This document shows, piece by piece, positions 8,301 through 18,400 of a DNA stretch of 64,000 nt. The DNA is from Pseudomonas aestuarii. Its GTDB lineage: Bacteria; Pseudomonadota; Gammaproteobacteria; Pseudomonadales; Pseudomonadaceae. Numbering within the stretch: the first letter of the stretch is position 1; each line of letters starts with the position of its first letter. Where the stretch lies: the NCBI RefSeq assembly GCF_027988105.1, contig NZ_JAQJZJ010000012.1:62001-126000 (forward strand), read 5' to 3'. Under the pieces are notes generated by a model that saw only the letters and a list, made by a program, of their open reading frames with translations, was not told the DNA's origin and searched no databases. A program made the position numbers and the translations under genes.

Positions 8301-8666
8301 ATGGCTCGAATTTTGATTGTTGATGACTCGCCGACTGAAATGTACAAGTTGACCGCCATGCTGGAAAAAAATGGCCATCAGGTACTTAAAGCGGAAAATG
8401 GCGCGGACGGCGTTGCCCTGGCGCGTCAGGAAAAGCCTGATGTCGTGTTGATGGATATCGTCATGCCGGGCCTCAATGGTTTTCAGGCAACCCGCCAGTT
8501 GACCAAGGACGCCGATACCAGCCACATCCCGGTGATCATCGTTACCACCAAGGATCAGGAGACCGACAAGGTCTGGGGCAAGCGCCAAGGCGCCAAAGAC
8601 TACCTGACCAAGCCGGTTGACGAAGCAACACTGCTGAAAACCTTGAATGCGGTATTGGCCGGTTGA
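8301..8666 (+). CDS. pilH: Type IV pilus response regulator PilH
   Basis: 121-residue CheY-like receiver, second of the two Pil-Chp response regulators; in P. aeruginosa it is needed for normal retraction and is thought to draw phosphate from ChpA. D8-D9, phospho-acceptor D52 in VLMDIVMPG and the Lys of YLTKPV are intact. The ATG at 8301 (MARILIVDD) matches the family; a TTG at 8289 would add four residues without support. 47 bases after pilG. Confidence 0.96.
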   Translation: MARILIVDDSPTEMYKLTAMLEKNGHQVLKAENGADGVALARQEKPDVVLMDIVMPGLNGFQATRQLTKDADTSHIPVIIVTTKDQETDKVWGKRQGAKDYLTKPVDEATLLKTLNAVLAG

Positions 8667-8707
8667 TTCTGTGCCAGTAATTCAATAAGAAGAAGGCCGC
8701 AGTTGGC

Positions 8708-9244
8708 ATGACGGATACGCACACACCTTTTCAAACCCTCCTCGACATCGACCAGCGTTGCCGGTTGCTGGCGGCTGGCTTGCCATTGCAGCAGGCTGCC
8801 GTGCAAACCTGGAGCGGGATCGGTTTTCGCATGGGTGAGCGATTTTTTGTCGCGCCCATGGGCGAGATAGGGGAGGTGCTGCACGAGCCGCGTCATACCT
8901 TGTTGCCCGGGGTTAAAAACTGGGTCAAGGGCGTGGCCAACGTGCGCGGACGTCTGTTGCCGGTGATGGACTTGTGCGGCTTCTTCGGTAACGAGTTATC
9001 GCCGCTGCGCAAGAAGCGGCGGGTGCTGGTGGTCGACCACCAGGATGTATTCGCCGGGCTGACGGTCGATGAAGTGTTCGGCATGCAGCATTTTCCAGTG
9101 GACACCTTCTCCGAGCGGCTACCGCCGCTCGAGGCATCCATTGCGCCGTTTATTCATGGCGTCTTCCAGCGCGAGCAGCCCTGGTTGGTGTTCAGTCCTC
9201 ATGCGCTGGCCCAGCACCAGGGGTTTCTCGATGTTGCGTTTTAA
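8708..9244 (+). CDS. pilI: CheW-like adaptor PilI
   Basis: 178-residue CheW-domain protein that links the PilJ receptor to the ChpA kinase at the cell pole. CheW core runs from about residue 40 (GERFFVAPMGEIGEVL) through GVANVRGRLLPVMDL, the conserved adaptor strand, to the C-terminus. The N-terminal 35 residues form the extension typical of PilI. 41 bases after pilH; an AAGAAGG tract lies upstream of the ATG. Confidence 0.95.
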   Translation: MTDTHTPFQTLLDIDQRCRLLAAGLPLQQAAVQTWSGIGFRMGERFFVAPMGEIGEVLHEPRHTLLPGVKNWVKGVANVRGRLLPVMDLCGFFGNELSPLRKKRRVLVVDHQDVFAGLTVDEVFGMQHFPVDTFSERLPPLEASIAPFIHGVFQREQPWLVFSPHALAQHQGFLDVAF

Positions 9245-9328
9245 CAGTTTTTCGGTTGGGTCGGCTCTGTCGGCCTGTTGGGGTTGTGTAGGAACCGTAG
9301 CGCGGTCGGTCCGGGCGGGGGCCAGAAA

Positions 9329-11377
9329 ATGAAAAAACTAAATACAGGCAATCTATTCACGGGTACGCGCAGCAGCACGCTGATCGCTGGGCTGTTTATC
9401 GTCCTGATCGTCTCCATCGTGCTGTTGTTTGCCAACTTCGCCTACATCAATACGCAATCCAACTACGATACGGAATACATCGGCCACGCCGGTGAGCTAC
9501 GGGTACTGTCCCAGCGGATTGCCAAGAACTCCACCGAAGCGGCGGCCGGTACTGCCGAAGCCTTCGGTCTGTTGCGCGAGGCGCGCAACGACTTCCAGAC
9601 CCGTTGGGGCTATCTGACCGACGGCAACGAAAGCAGTGGTACGCCTTCGGCGCCAGAAGACGTGCAGGCGCAGATGGCCGCCGTGCAGCAGGACTGGGAT
9701 AGTCTGCGGCAGAACACCGACGCCATTCTGGCCAGCGAACAGACCGTTCTGTCCCTGCATCAGGTGGCTGAGACCCTGGCGGAAACCATCCCGCAGCTGC
9801 AGGTCGAATACGAAGAAGTGGTCGACATCCTCCTGGAAAGCGGGGCGCCGGCCGTCCAGGTTTCCGTGGCCCAGCGCCAGTCGCTGCTGGCAGAGCGTAT
9901 CCTCGGTTCGGTGAACAAGGTGCTGGCCGGTGACCAGGACTCGGTGCAGGCCGCCGACATGTTCGGTCGCGATGCCAGCCTGTTCGGGCGGGTATTGAGC
10001 GCCATGCTGGAAGGCAATGCGGCAATGGAAATTGCCAAGGTCAACGACGCGGAAGCGCTCGAGCGGTTGGCGGAAATTTCCGAGCTGTTCGAGTTCGTTT
10101 CCGGTTCGGTGGACGAGATTCTCGAAACCTCGCCGGAACTGTTCCAGGTGCGGGAGTCGGCCAACGGCATTTTCACCGTCTCGCAGACCCTCTTGGATAA
10201 AGCCTCCGAGCTGGCAGTCGGCTTCGAAGACATGGCCGATGGCCGTGCCATCAACACCCTGGCCGGCTACGTGCTGGGCATCCTGGCATTGGGCTCGATC
10301 ATCCTGATCGGCATGGTGATGGTGCGGGAAACCAACCGCCGCCTCGCGGAAACCGCCGAGAAAAACGAACGTAACCAGGCGGCGATTCTGCGACTGCTGG
10401 ACGAAATCGCCGACCTTGCCGACGGTGACTTGACCGTTGCCGCGACCGTAACCGAAGACTTCACCGGTGCCATCGCCGACTCCATCAACTACTCCATCGA
10501 CCAGCTGCGCGACCTGGTAGTGACCATCAACCTGACCGCCGTTCAGGTAGCTGGCGCCGCCCAGGAAACCCAGGCCACGGCGATGCACCTGGCCGAAGCC
10601 TCGGAGCACCAGGCCCAGGAAATCGCCGGTGCCTCGGCGGCCATCAACGAGATGGCCGTGTCGATTGACCAGGTATCGGCGAACGCCTCGGAATCCTCCG
10701 CGGTAGCGGAGCGTTCGGTAGCCATCGCCAACAAGGGTAACGAGGTGGTGCACAACACCATCACCGGCATGGATAACATCCGTGAGCAGATCCAGGACAC
10801 CTCGAAGCGGATCAAGCGCCTCGGTGAGTCGTCCCAGGAGATCGGTGACATCGTCAGCCTGATCAACGACATTGCCGACCAGACCAACATCCTCGCCCTG
10901 AACGCCGCGATCCAGGCCTCGATGGCCGGTGATGCGGGCCGCGGTTTCGCGGTGGTGGCGGACGAAGTCCAGCGCCTGGCGGAACGTTCATCGGCGGCGA
11001 CCAAGCAGATCGAAGCCCTGGTCAAGACGATTCAGACCGACACCAACGAAGCGGTAATCTCGATGGAACAGACCACCTCCGAAGTGGTCCGCGGTGCACA
11101 CTTGGCGCAGGACGCCGGGGTCGCCCTGGAGGAGATCGAGAAGGTATCCAAGACCCTCGCGGCCTTGATCCAGAATATTTCCAACGCGGCGCGCCAGCAG
11201 GCTTCTTCGGCCGGTCACATTTCCAACACCATGAACGTGATCCAGGAGATCACCTCGCAGACCTCGTCCGGTACCACGGCTACCGCCAAGAGCATTGGTA
11301 ACCTGGCCAAAATGGCCAGTGAGATGCGTAAGTCGGTTTCCGGCTTTACCCTGCCGGAAAGCGGCGAACAGGCATAA
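9329..11377 (+). CDS. pilJ: Type IV pilus methyl-accepting chemoreceptor PilJ
   Basis: 682-residue membrane chemoreceptor at the head of Pil-Chp signalling; in P. aeruginosa it interacts with pilin and senses pilus/surface contact. TM1 is about residues 14-38 (STLIAGLFIVLIVSIVLLFA), followed by a largely helical periplasmic region with PilJ-type repeats to about residue 315, TM2 (GYVLGILALGSIILIGMVMV), a HAMP segment and a long cytoplasmic coiled-coil signalling hairpin whose tip reads IADQTNILALNAAIQ. The ATG at 9329 gives the family length; the upstream in-frame ATG at 9278 lacks a hydrophobic or conserved lead-in. 84 bases after pilI. Confidence 0.96.
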   Translation: MKKLNTGNLFTGTRSSTLIAGLFIVLIVSIVLLFANFAYINTQSNYDTEYIGHAGELRVLSQRIAKNSTEAAAGTAEAFGLLREARNDFQTRWGYLTDGNESSGTPSAPEDVQAQMAAVQQDWDSLRQNTDAILASEQTVLSLHQVAETLAETIPQLQVEYEEVVDILLESGAPAVQVSVAQRQSLLAERILGSVNKVLAGDQDSVQAADMFGRDASLFGRVLSAMLEGNAAMEIAKVNDAEALERLAEISELFEFVSGSVDEILETSPELFQVRESANGIFTVSQTLLDKASELAVGFEDMADGRAINTLAGYVLGILALGSIILIGMVMVRETNRRLAETAEKNERNQAAILRLLDEIADLADGDLTVAATVTEDFTGAIADSINYSIDQLRDLVVTINLTAVQVAGAAQETQATAMHLAEASEHQAQEIAGASAAINEMAVSIDQVSANASESSAVAERSVAIANKGNEVVHNTITGMDNIREQIQDTSKRIKRLGESSQEIGDIVSLINDIADQTNILALNAAIQASMAGDAGRGFAVVADEVQRLAERSSAATKQIEALVKTIQTDTNEAVISMEQTTSEVVRGAHLAQDAGVALEEIEKVSKTLAALIQNISNAARQQASSAGHISNTMNVIQEITSQTSSGTTATAKSIGNLAKMASEMRKSVSGFTLPESGEQA

Positions 11378-11445
11378 GCGAACCTGGCGTGGCGGCCTTT
11401 TCCGGTCGCCGCCCAGCGGCTATGACCATGAGCGAGAGGCACGAC

Positions 11446-12303
11446 ATGCAGTCAGGCGCCTGGGCCTTGCAACCAGTGGTGGACATGGCTGCCGCCGAGT
11501 TTCGCGCTTGGCAAGCGCTGCTCGAAGAGCGCACCGGCGTGGTGATCAGTGAGCAGCGGCAGGCGTTTCTGCAAACCAACCTGAGTGCGCGCATGCGTGA
11601 ACTGGGAGTGGCGGATTACGCCACCTATTTGCGCCAGGTCACGGATGGTCCGCGCGGTGCGGTCGAGTGGTCGACCCTGCTGGACCGCCTGACCGTGCAG
11701 GAGACCCGTTTCTTTCGTCACCGGCCATCGTTCGATGTGCTCGAGCGTTACCTGCGAGAGCGCCTGCAGCAAGGATTGGGCAGCCCCTGGGAGATGTGGA
11801 GCGTGGGATGCTCGAGTGGTGAGGAGCCTTATTCGTTGGCAATCACGGCGGCTGAAGTGCTGCGTGACAGCGAGCAGCCCGAGCACTTTGGCGTCACCGG
11901 AACCGATATCAGTCTGAACGCTCTGCGCATGGCGCGCGATGGTCAGTACGGCCCGCGCAAGTTGGAACAAATCGATACGGCGTTGGGGCACCGCTATTTT
12001 GTGGCCCAAGCCGATGGACGCTTCAAGGTTGTAGCGGACCTGGCAGCGCGAGTGTGTTGCGCCAGGCTCAATGTGCTGGAGTTGGCCAAGGCGCCAATGA
12101 CCGGTATGGACGTCATTTTTTGTCAGAACTTGCTGATCTATTTTCGCCGCTGGCGTCGCCGCGAGATCCTCAACTGCCTGGCCGAGCGCCTGGCACCGGG
12201 TGGTCTGCTGGTGGTGGGAGTGGGTGAAGTGGTTGGTTGGCAGCATCCGGACTTGATTCCGGTGGCCGACGAGCGAGTGCTGGCGTTTACCCGCAAGGGA
12301 TAA
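11446..12303 (+). CDS. pilK: Chemoreceptor methyltransferase PilK
   Basis: 285-residue CheR-type SAM-dependent methyltransferase expected to methylate glutamates of PilJ. N-terminal CheR helical domain (RAWQALLEERTGVVIS), then the SAM-binding motif MWSVGCSSGEEPYSLAI and FCQNLLIYFRRW near the C-terminus. ATG 11446 chosen because GAGAGG lies six bases upstream; ATGs at 11422 and 11428 are in frame and possible. 68 bases after pilJ. It is followed not directly by chpA but by a 140-bp palindromic element. Confidence 0.94.
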   Translation: MQSGAWALQPVVDMAAAEFRAWQALLEERTGVVISEQRQAFLQTNLSARMRELGVADYATYLRQVTDGPRGAVEWSTLLDRLTVQETRFFRHRPSFDVLERYLRERLQQGLGSPWEMWSVGCSSGEEPYSLAITAAEVLRDSEQPEHFGVTGTDISLNALRMARDGQYGPRKLEQIDTALGHRYFVAQADGRFKVVADLAARVCCARLNVLELAKAPMTGMDVIFCQNLLIYFRRWRRREILNCLAERLAPGGLLVVGVGEVVGWQHPDLIPVADERVLAFTRKG

Positions 12304-12443
12304 CAGGCCGTTGAAAAACCTAGGCGAGGCAGCCAGCGCAAGGCAAAAGCAGGCGAGGACGCGGAGTTTACGAGCTGTAAATGAGCAGTCCGGGCCTGTT
12401 TTTAACGCAGCAACGGCAACGCGGGTAGTTTATCAACAGCCTG
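12304..12443. repeat. 140-bp palindromic MITE-like element between pilK and chpA
   Basis: Ends are imperfect terminal inverted repeats: CAGGCCGTTGAAAAAC (12304-12319) against the reverse complement of the right end, CAGGCTGTTGATAAAC (14 of 16 match). The interior is palindromic too: AAAAGCAGGC pairs with GCCTGTTTTT, and the centre is TTTAC-GAGCT-GTAAA. No coding capacity. Elements of this look are dispersed in Pseudomonas genomes to my recollection. It begins at the base after the pilK stop codon, and chpA begins 19 bases after it. Confidence 0.75.
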
Positions 12444-12462
12444 ATAAGGCAGAGCCAAGTAT

Positions 12463-15400
12463 ATGAGTGAAGCGGCTATGGGGGATCGGCACGACTATGT
12501 CGCCCTGGAATGGGTCAAAGGCGAAATCGCGGAAACCCTGAAACAGGCGCGCCAAGCCCTGGAGGCGTACGTCGAGAATCCCCAGGATTCAACGCGCATG
12601 CGCTTCTGCCTGACCTATGTGCATCAGGTACACGGCACTCTGCAGATGGTGGAGTTCTACGGCGCAGCCCTGCTCGCCGAAGAAATGGAGCACCTGGCCC
12701 AGGCCTTGATGGAAGGGCGCGTGGCCAGCCAGGGCGAAGCCCTGGAAGTGCTGATGCAGGCCATCCTGCAGCTGCCGGTCTACCTCGACCGGATCCAGAC
12801 CGCGCGCCGCGATTTGCCGATGGTGGTGTTGCCGCTGCTCAACGACCTGCGTGCCGCCCGCGGCGAAAAGCTGCTCTCGGAGAACAGCCTGTTTTCCCCG
12901 GATATGTCCGTGCGCGCGCCGGCCTTGTCGGACGAGTCCCTGGGCCAACTGCGCACCGCGGACCTGCCGATACTGCTGCGCAAGCTGCGGCAGATGCTGC
13001 AAGTGGCCCTGGTCGGGCTGCTGCGCAATCAGGATCTGCCAACCAATCTGGGCTATATGGCGCGGGTTTTTGGCCGTCTCGAGACGTTGTGCAAAGACGC
13101 GCCGCTCGGTCCTTTGTGGCAGATCGCCTCGGGTCTGGTCGAGGGGCTGGCCAGTGGAGGCGTGGTCAATAGTCCGTCGGTACGCACGCTGCTGCGTGAG
13201 GTCGATAAAGAGCTCAAGCGCCTGCTCGAACAGGGTGCCGACGGCATCAACCAGGCGGCCTCCGACGAGCTGACCAAGAATCTGTTGTTCTATGTGGCCA
13301 AGGCACCGGCGCAGTCACCGCGCATCAGGGCCTTGAAGGAACAGTTCCGTCTCGACGAGGCGCTGCCGAACACCGATATCGTCAATGAGGAGCGTGCCCG
13401 CCTGGCCGGTCCGGATCGCGATGCCATGCGTTCGGTCGTTGGCGCGCTGTGCGAGGAGCTGGTGCGGGTCAAGGACAGCCTCGACCTGTTCGTACGCAGC
13501 GACCGCAATCACGTGGGCGAGCTGGAGAGCCTGCTGGCGCCGCTCAAGCAAATTGCCGACACCCTCGCCGTGCTGGGTTTCGGCCAGCCACGCAAAGTCA
13601 TCCTCGATCAGATCGACGTGGTTCACGGCCTGGCCCTTGGCCGGCAGGCGCCGAGCGATGCCGTGTTGATGGATGTGGCCGGTGCATTGCTGTATGTCGA
13701 GGCGACCCTGGCCGGCATGGTCGGTCCGGTTGCCGACGGCTCTCGCGAAGAGAGCCACCTGCCCACCACCGATGTGGCGCAGATTCACCAGCTGGTGATC
13801 AAGGAAGCGCGCAACGGCCTGGAACAGGCCAAGGACGCGATCATCGAGTTCATTGCCTCGCAGTGGAATCACGAGCACCTGGCGCGTGTCCCGGCGCTGC
13901 TAACCCAGGTGCGTGGCGGCCTGGCGATGATTCCGCTGGCGCGTGCCGCGGAGCTGTTGAATGCCTGCAACCGCTACATTCAGGAGCAGCTGCTGGCGCG
14001 CAAGGCCGTGCCGAACTGGCAGAGCCTGGACACCTTGGCCGATGCCATCACCAGCGTCGAGTACTACCTCGAGCGCCTGGCCGAAGACCATGGCAGCCAG
14101 GGTGACCTGATTCTCGATGTGGCCGAGGAAAGCCTGGAAAGTCTCGGCTATCCCCTGAAAGAAAAGCCCTCGATCCTCGATCAGGTAGCACCACGGCAAG
14201 AAGATTTCGCACCGCTAACCGACCCTCTGCATGACATCGAAGTACTGGCCGATGAGCCCGCTGAGGTCGAGGTGCTTGAGCCGGTTGTGCCGCCGGAGGC
14301 GCCGATCGAGCTCGCGCCGCTTGAGGCGCCGGGCGTCGAACTCGCCGAGGCTGACTCTGCGGCGGTCGAGGCGCAGCAGCCGCTTGACGATGACGGTTGC
14401 AGCCTGGCCCCACTGGAAACCGATCCACGGCTGCTCGATCTGGATGTCGACCCATCGGCAAGCGAACCCCTGCCGACTCTGGACCTCAGTGAGGGCGCGC
14501 CAGTGTCGCTGGCGGACTTCAGCCATGAGGCCATGCCGCTCGAAGAGCTGAGTCTGGAGGAGCTGAACGGCTCTGGCCACTGGGATGAAGCCGAGCTGGC
14601 ATCGCTGGGTGTGCCCGAAGTTGAACTGCCGAGTGCGCCGCTGACGGTCGATGAACCCGCCCCCGAGGTCGACAAGCCGCTGTCGCTGGCCGATGTCATG
14701 GCCGCACCGCAGCAGGCAATCAATCCGCCGGCTCACGATGTGCCGCCGAGTCTGCTGCCACCGCCGGCTGATGAAGAGTCGTTCGATGAAGAATTGATGG
14801 AGGTCTTCGTCGAGGAAGCCGGCGAAGTACTGGAAACCATCGGCGAGTTTCTGCCGCAATGGAGCGCCGATACGGCCAACAAAGAGGCTTTGATCGAAAT
14901 CCGCCGCGCCTTCCACACCCTCAAGGGCAGTGGTCGCATGGTGCGGGCGCTGGTCATCGGCGAGTTGGGCTGGTCGATCGAGAACCTGCTCAATCGGGTG
15001 CTCGACCGCAGCATTCAACCGACTGCCGACGTGCTCCAGGTGGTGGCCGACGTGGTCACGCTGATGCCGGCCCTGGTAGAGGAGTTCGCCGTCAAGGCCC
15101 AGCGTCAGCGCGACGATGTCGACCTGCTGGCCGCCAGCGCACATGCGCTGGCGAAAGGCCAGAGCCTGGCAAAAGCCGATGCGCCGGCGGCCCAGGTAAC
15201 TCCGGCTGAAGGTGAAAGCGAGGCTGTTGCGGCAGTCGCCGAGCTGCTGGAAGTGCTCGATGACGAGCCCCTCGACGGCGAGCCCCTCGATCCGCAGCTG
15301 TTGGAGATTTTCCGCAACGAAGCCGAAACCCACCTCGATACCCTGGTCGGTTTTCTGGCCGATTGCGCCCAGGAACTGCCTCAGCCGGTCACCGACGACC

Positions 15401-18400
15401 TGCAGCGTGCCTTGCACACCCTCAAGGGCAGTGCCTACATGGCCGGAATTCTGCCGGTGGCGGAGATCGCCGCACCGCTGGAAAAAATGGTCAAGGAGTT
15501 CAAAAGCAACCTGATCCCGATGGATCTGGCCGAAGCCGAATTGTTGAGCGCTGCCGAGAAGCTGTTCCGTCTCGGCCTGGCGCAGCTGGAGACTCAGCCG
15601 CTGGCTCCCCTGCCCGGTGCGCCGGAGTTCCTCGATCGTGCTCACAGACTGCATCAGGATCGCCTCGACGCCGCGCAAAGCAATCGTCAGAGCGAGCAGG
15701 GCGAAACCCGCGACCCGCAGCTGATCGGCATTTTCCTCGCCGAGGGCATGGACATCCTGCTGGATGCCGAGGCGTTGCTGCGGCGCTGGCGCGAGCACCC
15801 CTCCGATCGTCAGGAACTGAGTGCCTTGCTGGATGAGTTGACGACCCTGGGGCGCGGCGCGGAAATGGCCGAATTGCCGCAGATCGATGAACTCTGCGAA
15901 GCCCTGCTCGACCTCTATGGTGCTGTGGAAGAAGGCAGCCTGGCGGTCAGCGAGCGCTTCTTCAGCGAGGCCGAACAGGCGCATGAAGCCCTGATCAGCA
16001 TGATGGATCAGGTTGCCGCCGGCCTTCAGGTCAGCGCCGAGCCGGCGCGGGTCGAGGCGCTGCGCAGGTTGCTGGCCGAAGCGCTGGATCCGCGCGCACT
16101 GGCACTGTTGTCCGCGCAAGGTCAGGCTGATCTGCAGCCCGTTGAACTGGATGCCGCCACTGCGGCGCTCGTGCAGACGCCCTGGGCGCGCGCGAGCGAC
16201 GACGAGACAGTGACAGCGGTGGAGATGCAGATCGATGAAGACAGCGGCTTTTTGGCCGAGTCCGAGCACGCTGCTTCCTCTGGCTATGAGGCGCTCGACG
16301 CGGAGATGGTCGAGATCTTCCTCGAGGAAGCCGTGGACATCCTCGAGAGCGCCGGTCAGGCGTTGGAAGGCTGGAGTGCCGAGCCGGGCAACAAGGCCGC
16401 CCTGTCGTCCCTGCAGCGTGACTTGCACACCCTCAAGGGTGGCGCGCGGATGGCCGAGATTCGTCCGATTGGCGACCTGGCCCATGAGCTGGAATCCTTG
16501 TACGAAGGCCTGGTAGACCGGCGCTTCAGCCATTCACCGGCACTCGTCGCACTGCTGCAGCAAAGTCATGACTGCCTGGCCATGTTGCTGGAGCAGCTGC
16601 AAAAGCAGGCCGTGATGCAGCAGCCGCACGAATTGATCGAGGCGATACGTCACTTCCGTCAGGGCGGTGGCGCACAGAGCTTGTCGGCGGCGGCAATGGC
16701 CGCCGAGAATGATCTCGAAGCCGAAGCCGAAGCCGAAGCCGAAGCCGAAGCCGAAGCCGAAGCCGAAGCCGAAGCCGAAGCCGAAGCCGAAGCCGAAGCC
16801 GAAGCCGAAGCCGGGCAGGAGGATGATGTCGAAGAGGTGCTGTCGTCATTGCTGCACCGCGAGGACGATACAGAGCTGGACCTCGAGGCAGACCCTGAGC
16901 AGGAGTTTGCCGAGCTTGAGTGGGAGTCGCCCCCTGAGGCCTTCGCCGCGCCTGCGGCATCCGATGCTGATGTGTCCGCCCCGGCAGCGCTTGACGATCA
17001 GCCCGACCAGGAGCTGGTGGACATCTTCCTCGAAGAGGGTTTTGACATCATCGACAGTTCTGGCGCGGCACTGTTGCGCTGGATGGATGACGTAGACAAC
17101 AGCCTCGAACTGGAAGCCCTGCAACGCGACCTGCACACCCTCAAGGGTGGTGCACGCATGGCGGAAATCCGCGAGATTGGCGACCTCGCCCATGAACTCG
17201 AATTCCTCTACGAAGGGCTCGCGGATGGTCGGCTGCGTCCTAGTCAGGAACTGTTCGGCCTGCTCCAGGCTTGCCACGATCGCCTGGCCGAGATGCTCGA
17301 TGCGGTGCGCGGCAAGCGCCTGGTGCCCGATGGCGATGCGCTGATCGAGACGATCAAGCATTTTCGCGCCAACCCGGACCAGCAACTGAGCATGCCGTCT
17401 GCCGTGCAACTCAAGGCGCTGGCGGAGCAACTGGATCAGGACGATGACGAGTCGGAAATCCTCGATATCTTCCTGGAAGAGGCCGACGAACTGTTGGAAA
17501 CGTTGGAAACTGCCATGGGCCGCTGGGACCAGCAGCGCGACGATGGCACGGCGATCGATGACATGTTGCGGGTCCTGCATACCCTCAAGGGCGGGGCGCG
17601 GCTGGCTGGCCAGAACCGTCTGGGCAACCTGACCCATGACCTTGAATCACACCTGAGCGAGGCCCTGCTGCAAGGCGCGCCTTGGCCGGAAAGCCTGTTC
17701 CTCGATGTGCAATCCGGTTTCGAGGGGCTGCAGAAAGAACTCGATCAACTGCGCCAGCGCCTGCAAGCCAGTTTTGCCGAGGACGATCAGGCGGCGGCAA
17801 GTGTTGAGGCCGCGGCGGTAAAACTCCCCGAGCTGCTGGCCCCGATAGTCGCGGCCAGCGAATTGCCGGCGCGGGAGCAGGTGGCGAAAGTCCTGCCGTT
17901 CGTTCGTCGTGCGCAGGAAGCCGCGCAGGAAGCTGCCGCGCGACGTGCTCCGCAGGAACTGGTCAAGGTGCCGGCGGAACTGCTCGAAGGCCTGGTCAAC
18001 CTGGCCGGCGAGACTTCGATCTTTCGCGGCCGAGTCGAGCAACAGGTCAGCGATTTCGGTTTCACCCTGAGTGAGATGGAAGCGACCATCGACCGGGTGC
18101 GCGACCAACTGCGCCGCCTGGACATCGAAACCCAGGCACAGATCCTCAGTCGCTATCAGGCCGAGGCCGAGCGCGCCGGCTACGAGGATTTCGATCCGCT
18201 GGAAATGGACCGCCATTCGCAGTTGCAGCAGCTATCGCGCGCACTGTTTGAGTCGGCCTCCGACTTGCTTGATCTGAAAGAAACCCTGGCCATGCGTAAC
18301 CGCGATGCGGAAACCCTGTTGCTGCAACAGGCGCGGGTCAATACCGAGCTGCAGGAAGGCTTGATGCGCACCCGCATGGTGCCCTTCGACCGGCTGGTCC

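Noticed and set aside
14215..16533. Long open frame (about 770 codons) antisense to chpA
   Set aside because: Mirror of the GC-rich chpA codons; no known domains, while the plus strand encodes clear Hpt motifs. The same holds for antisense frames over chpA 18232-19710, ptsP 37286-39172, ilvA 33285-35027, rhlE2 25491-27242, ahcY 31051-32388 and rlmI 56263-57729.
16717..16812. Tandem repeats considered as a CRISPR array
   Set aside because: Units are six bases with no spacers and lie in frame in chpA.
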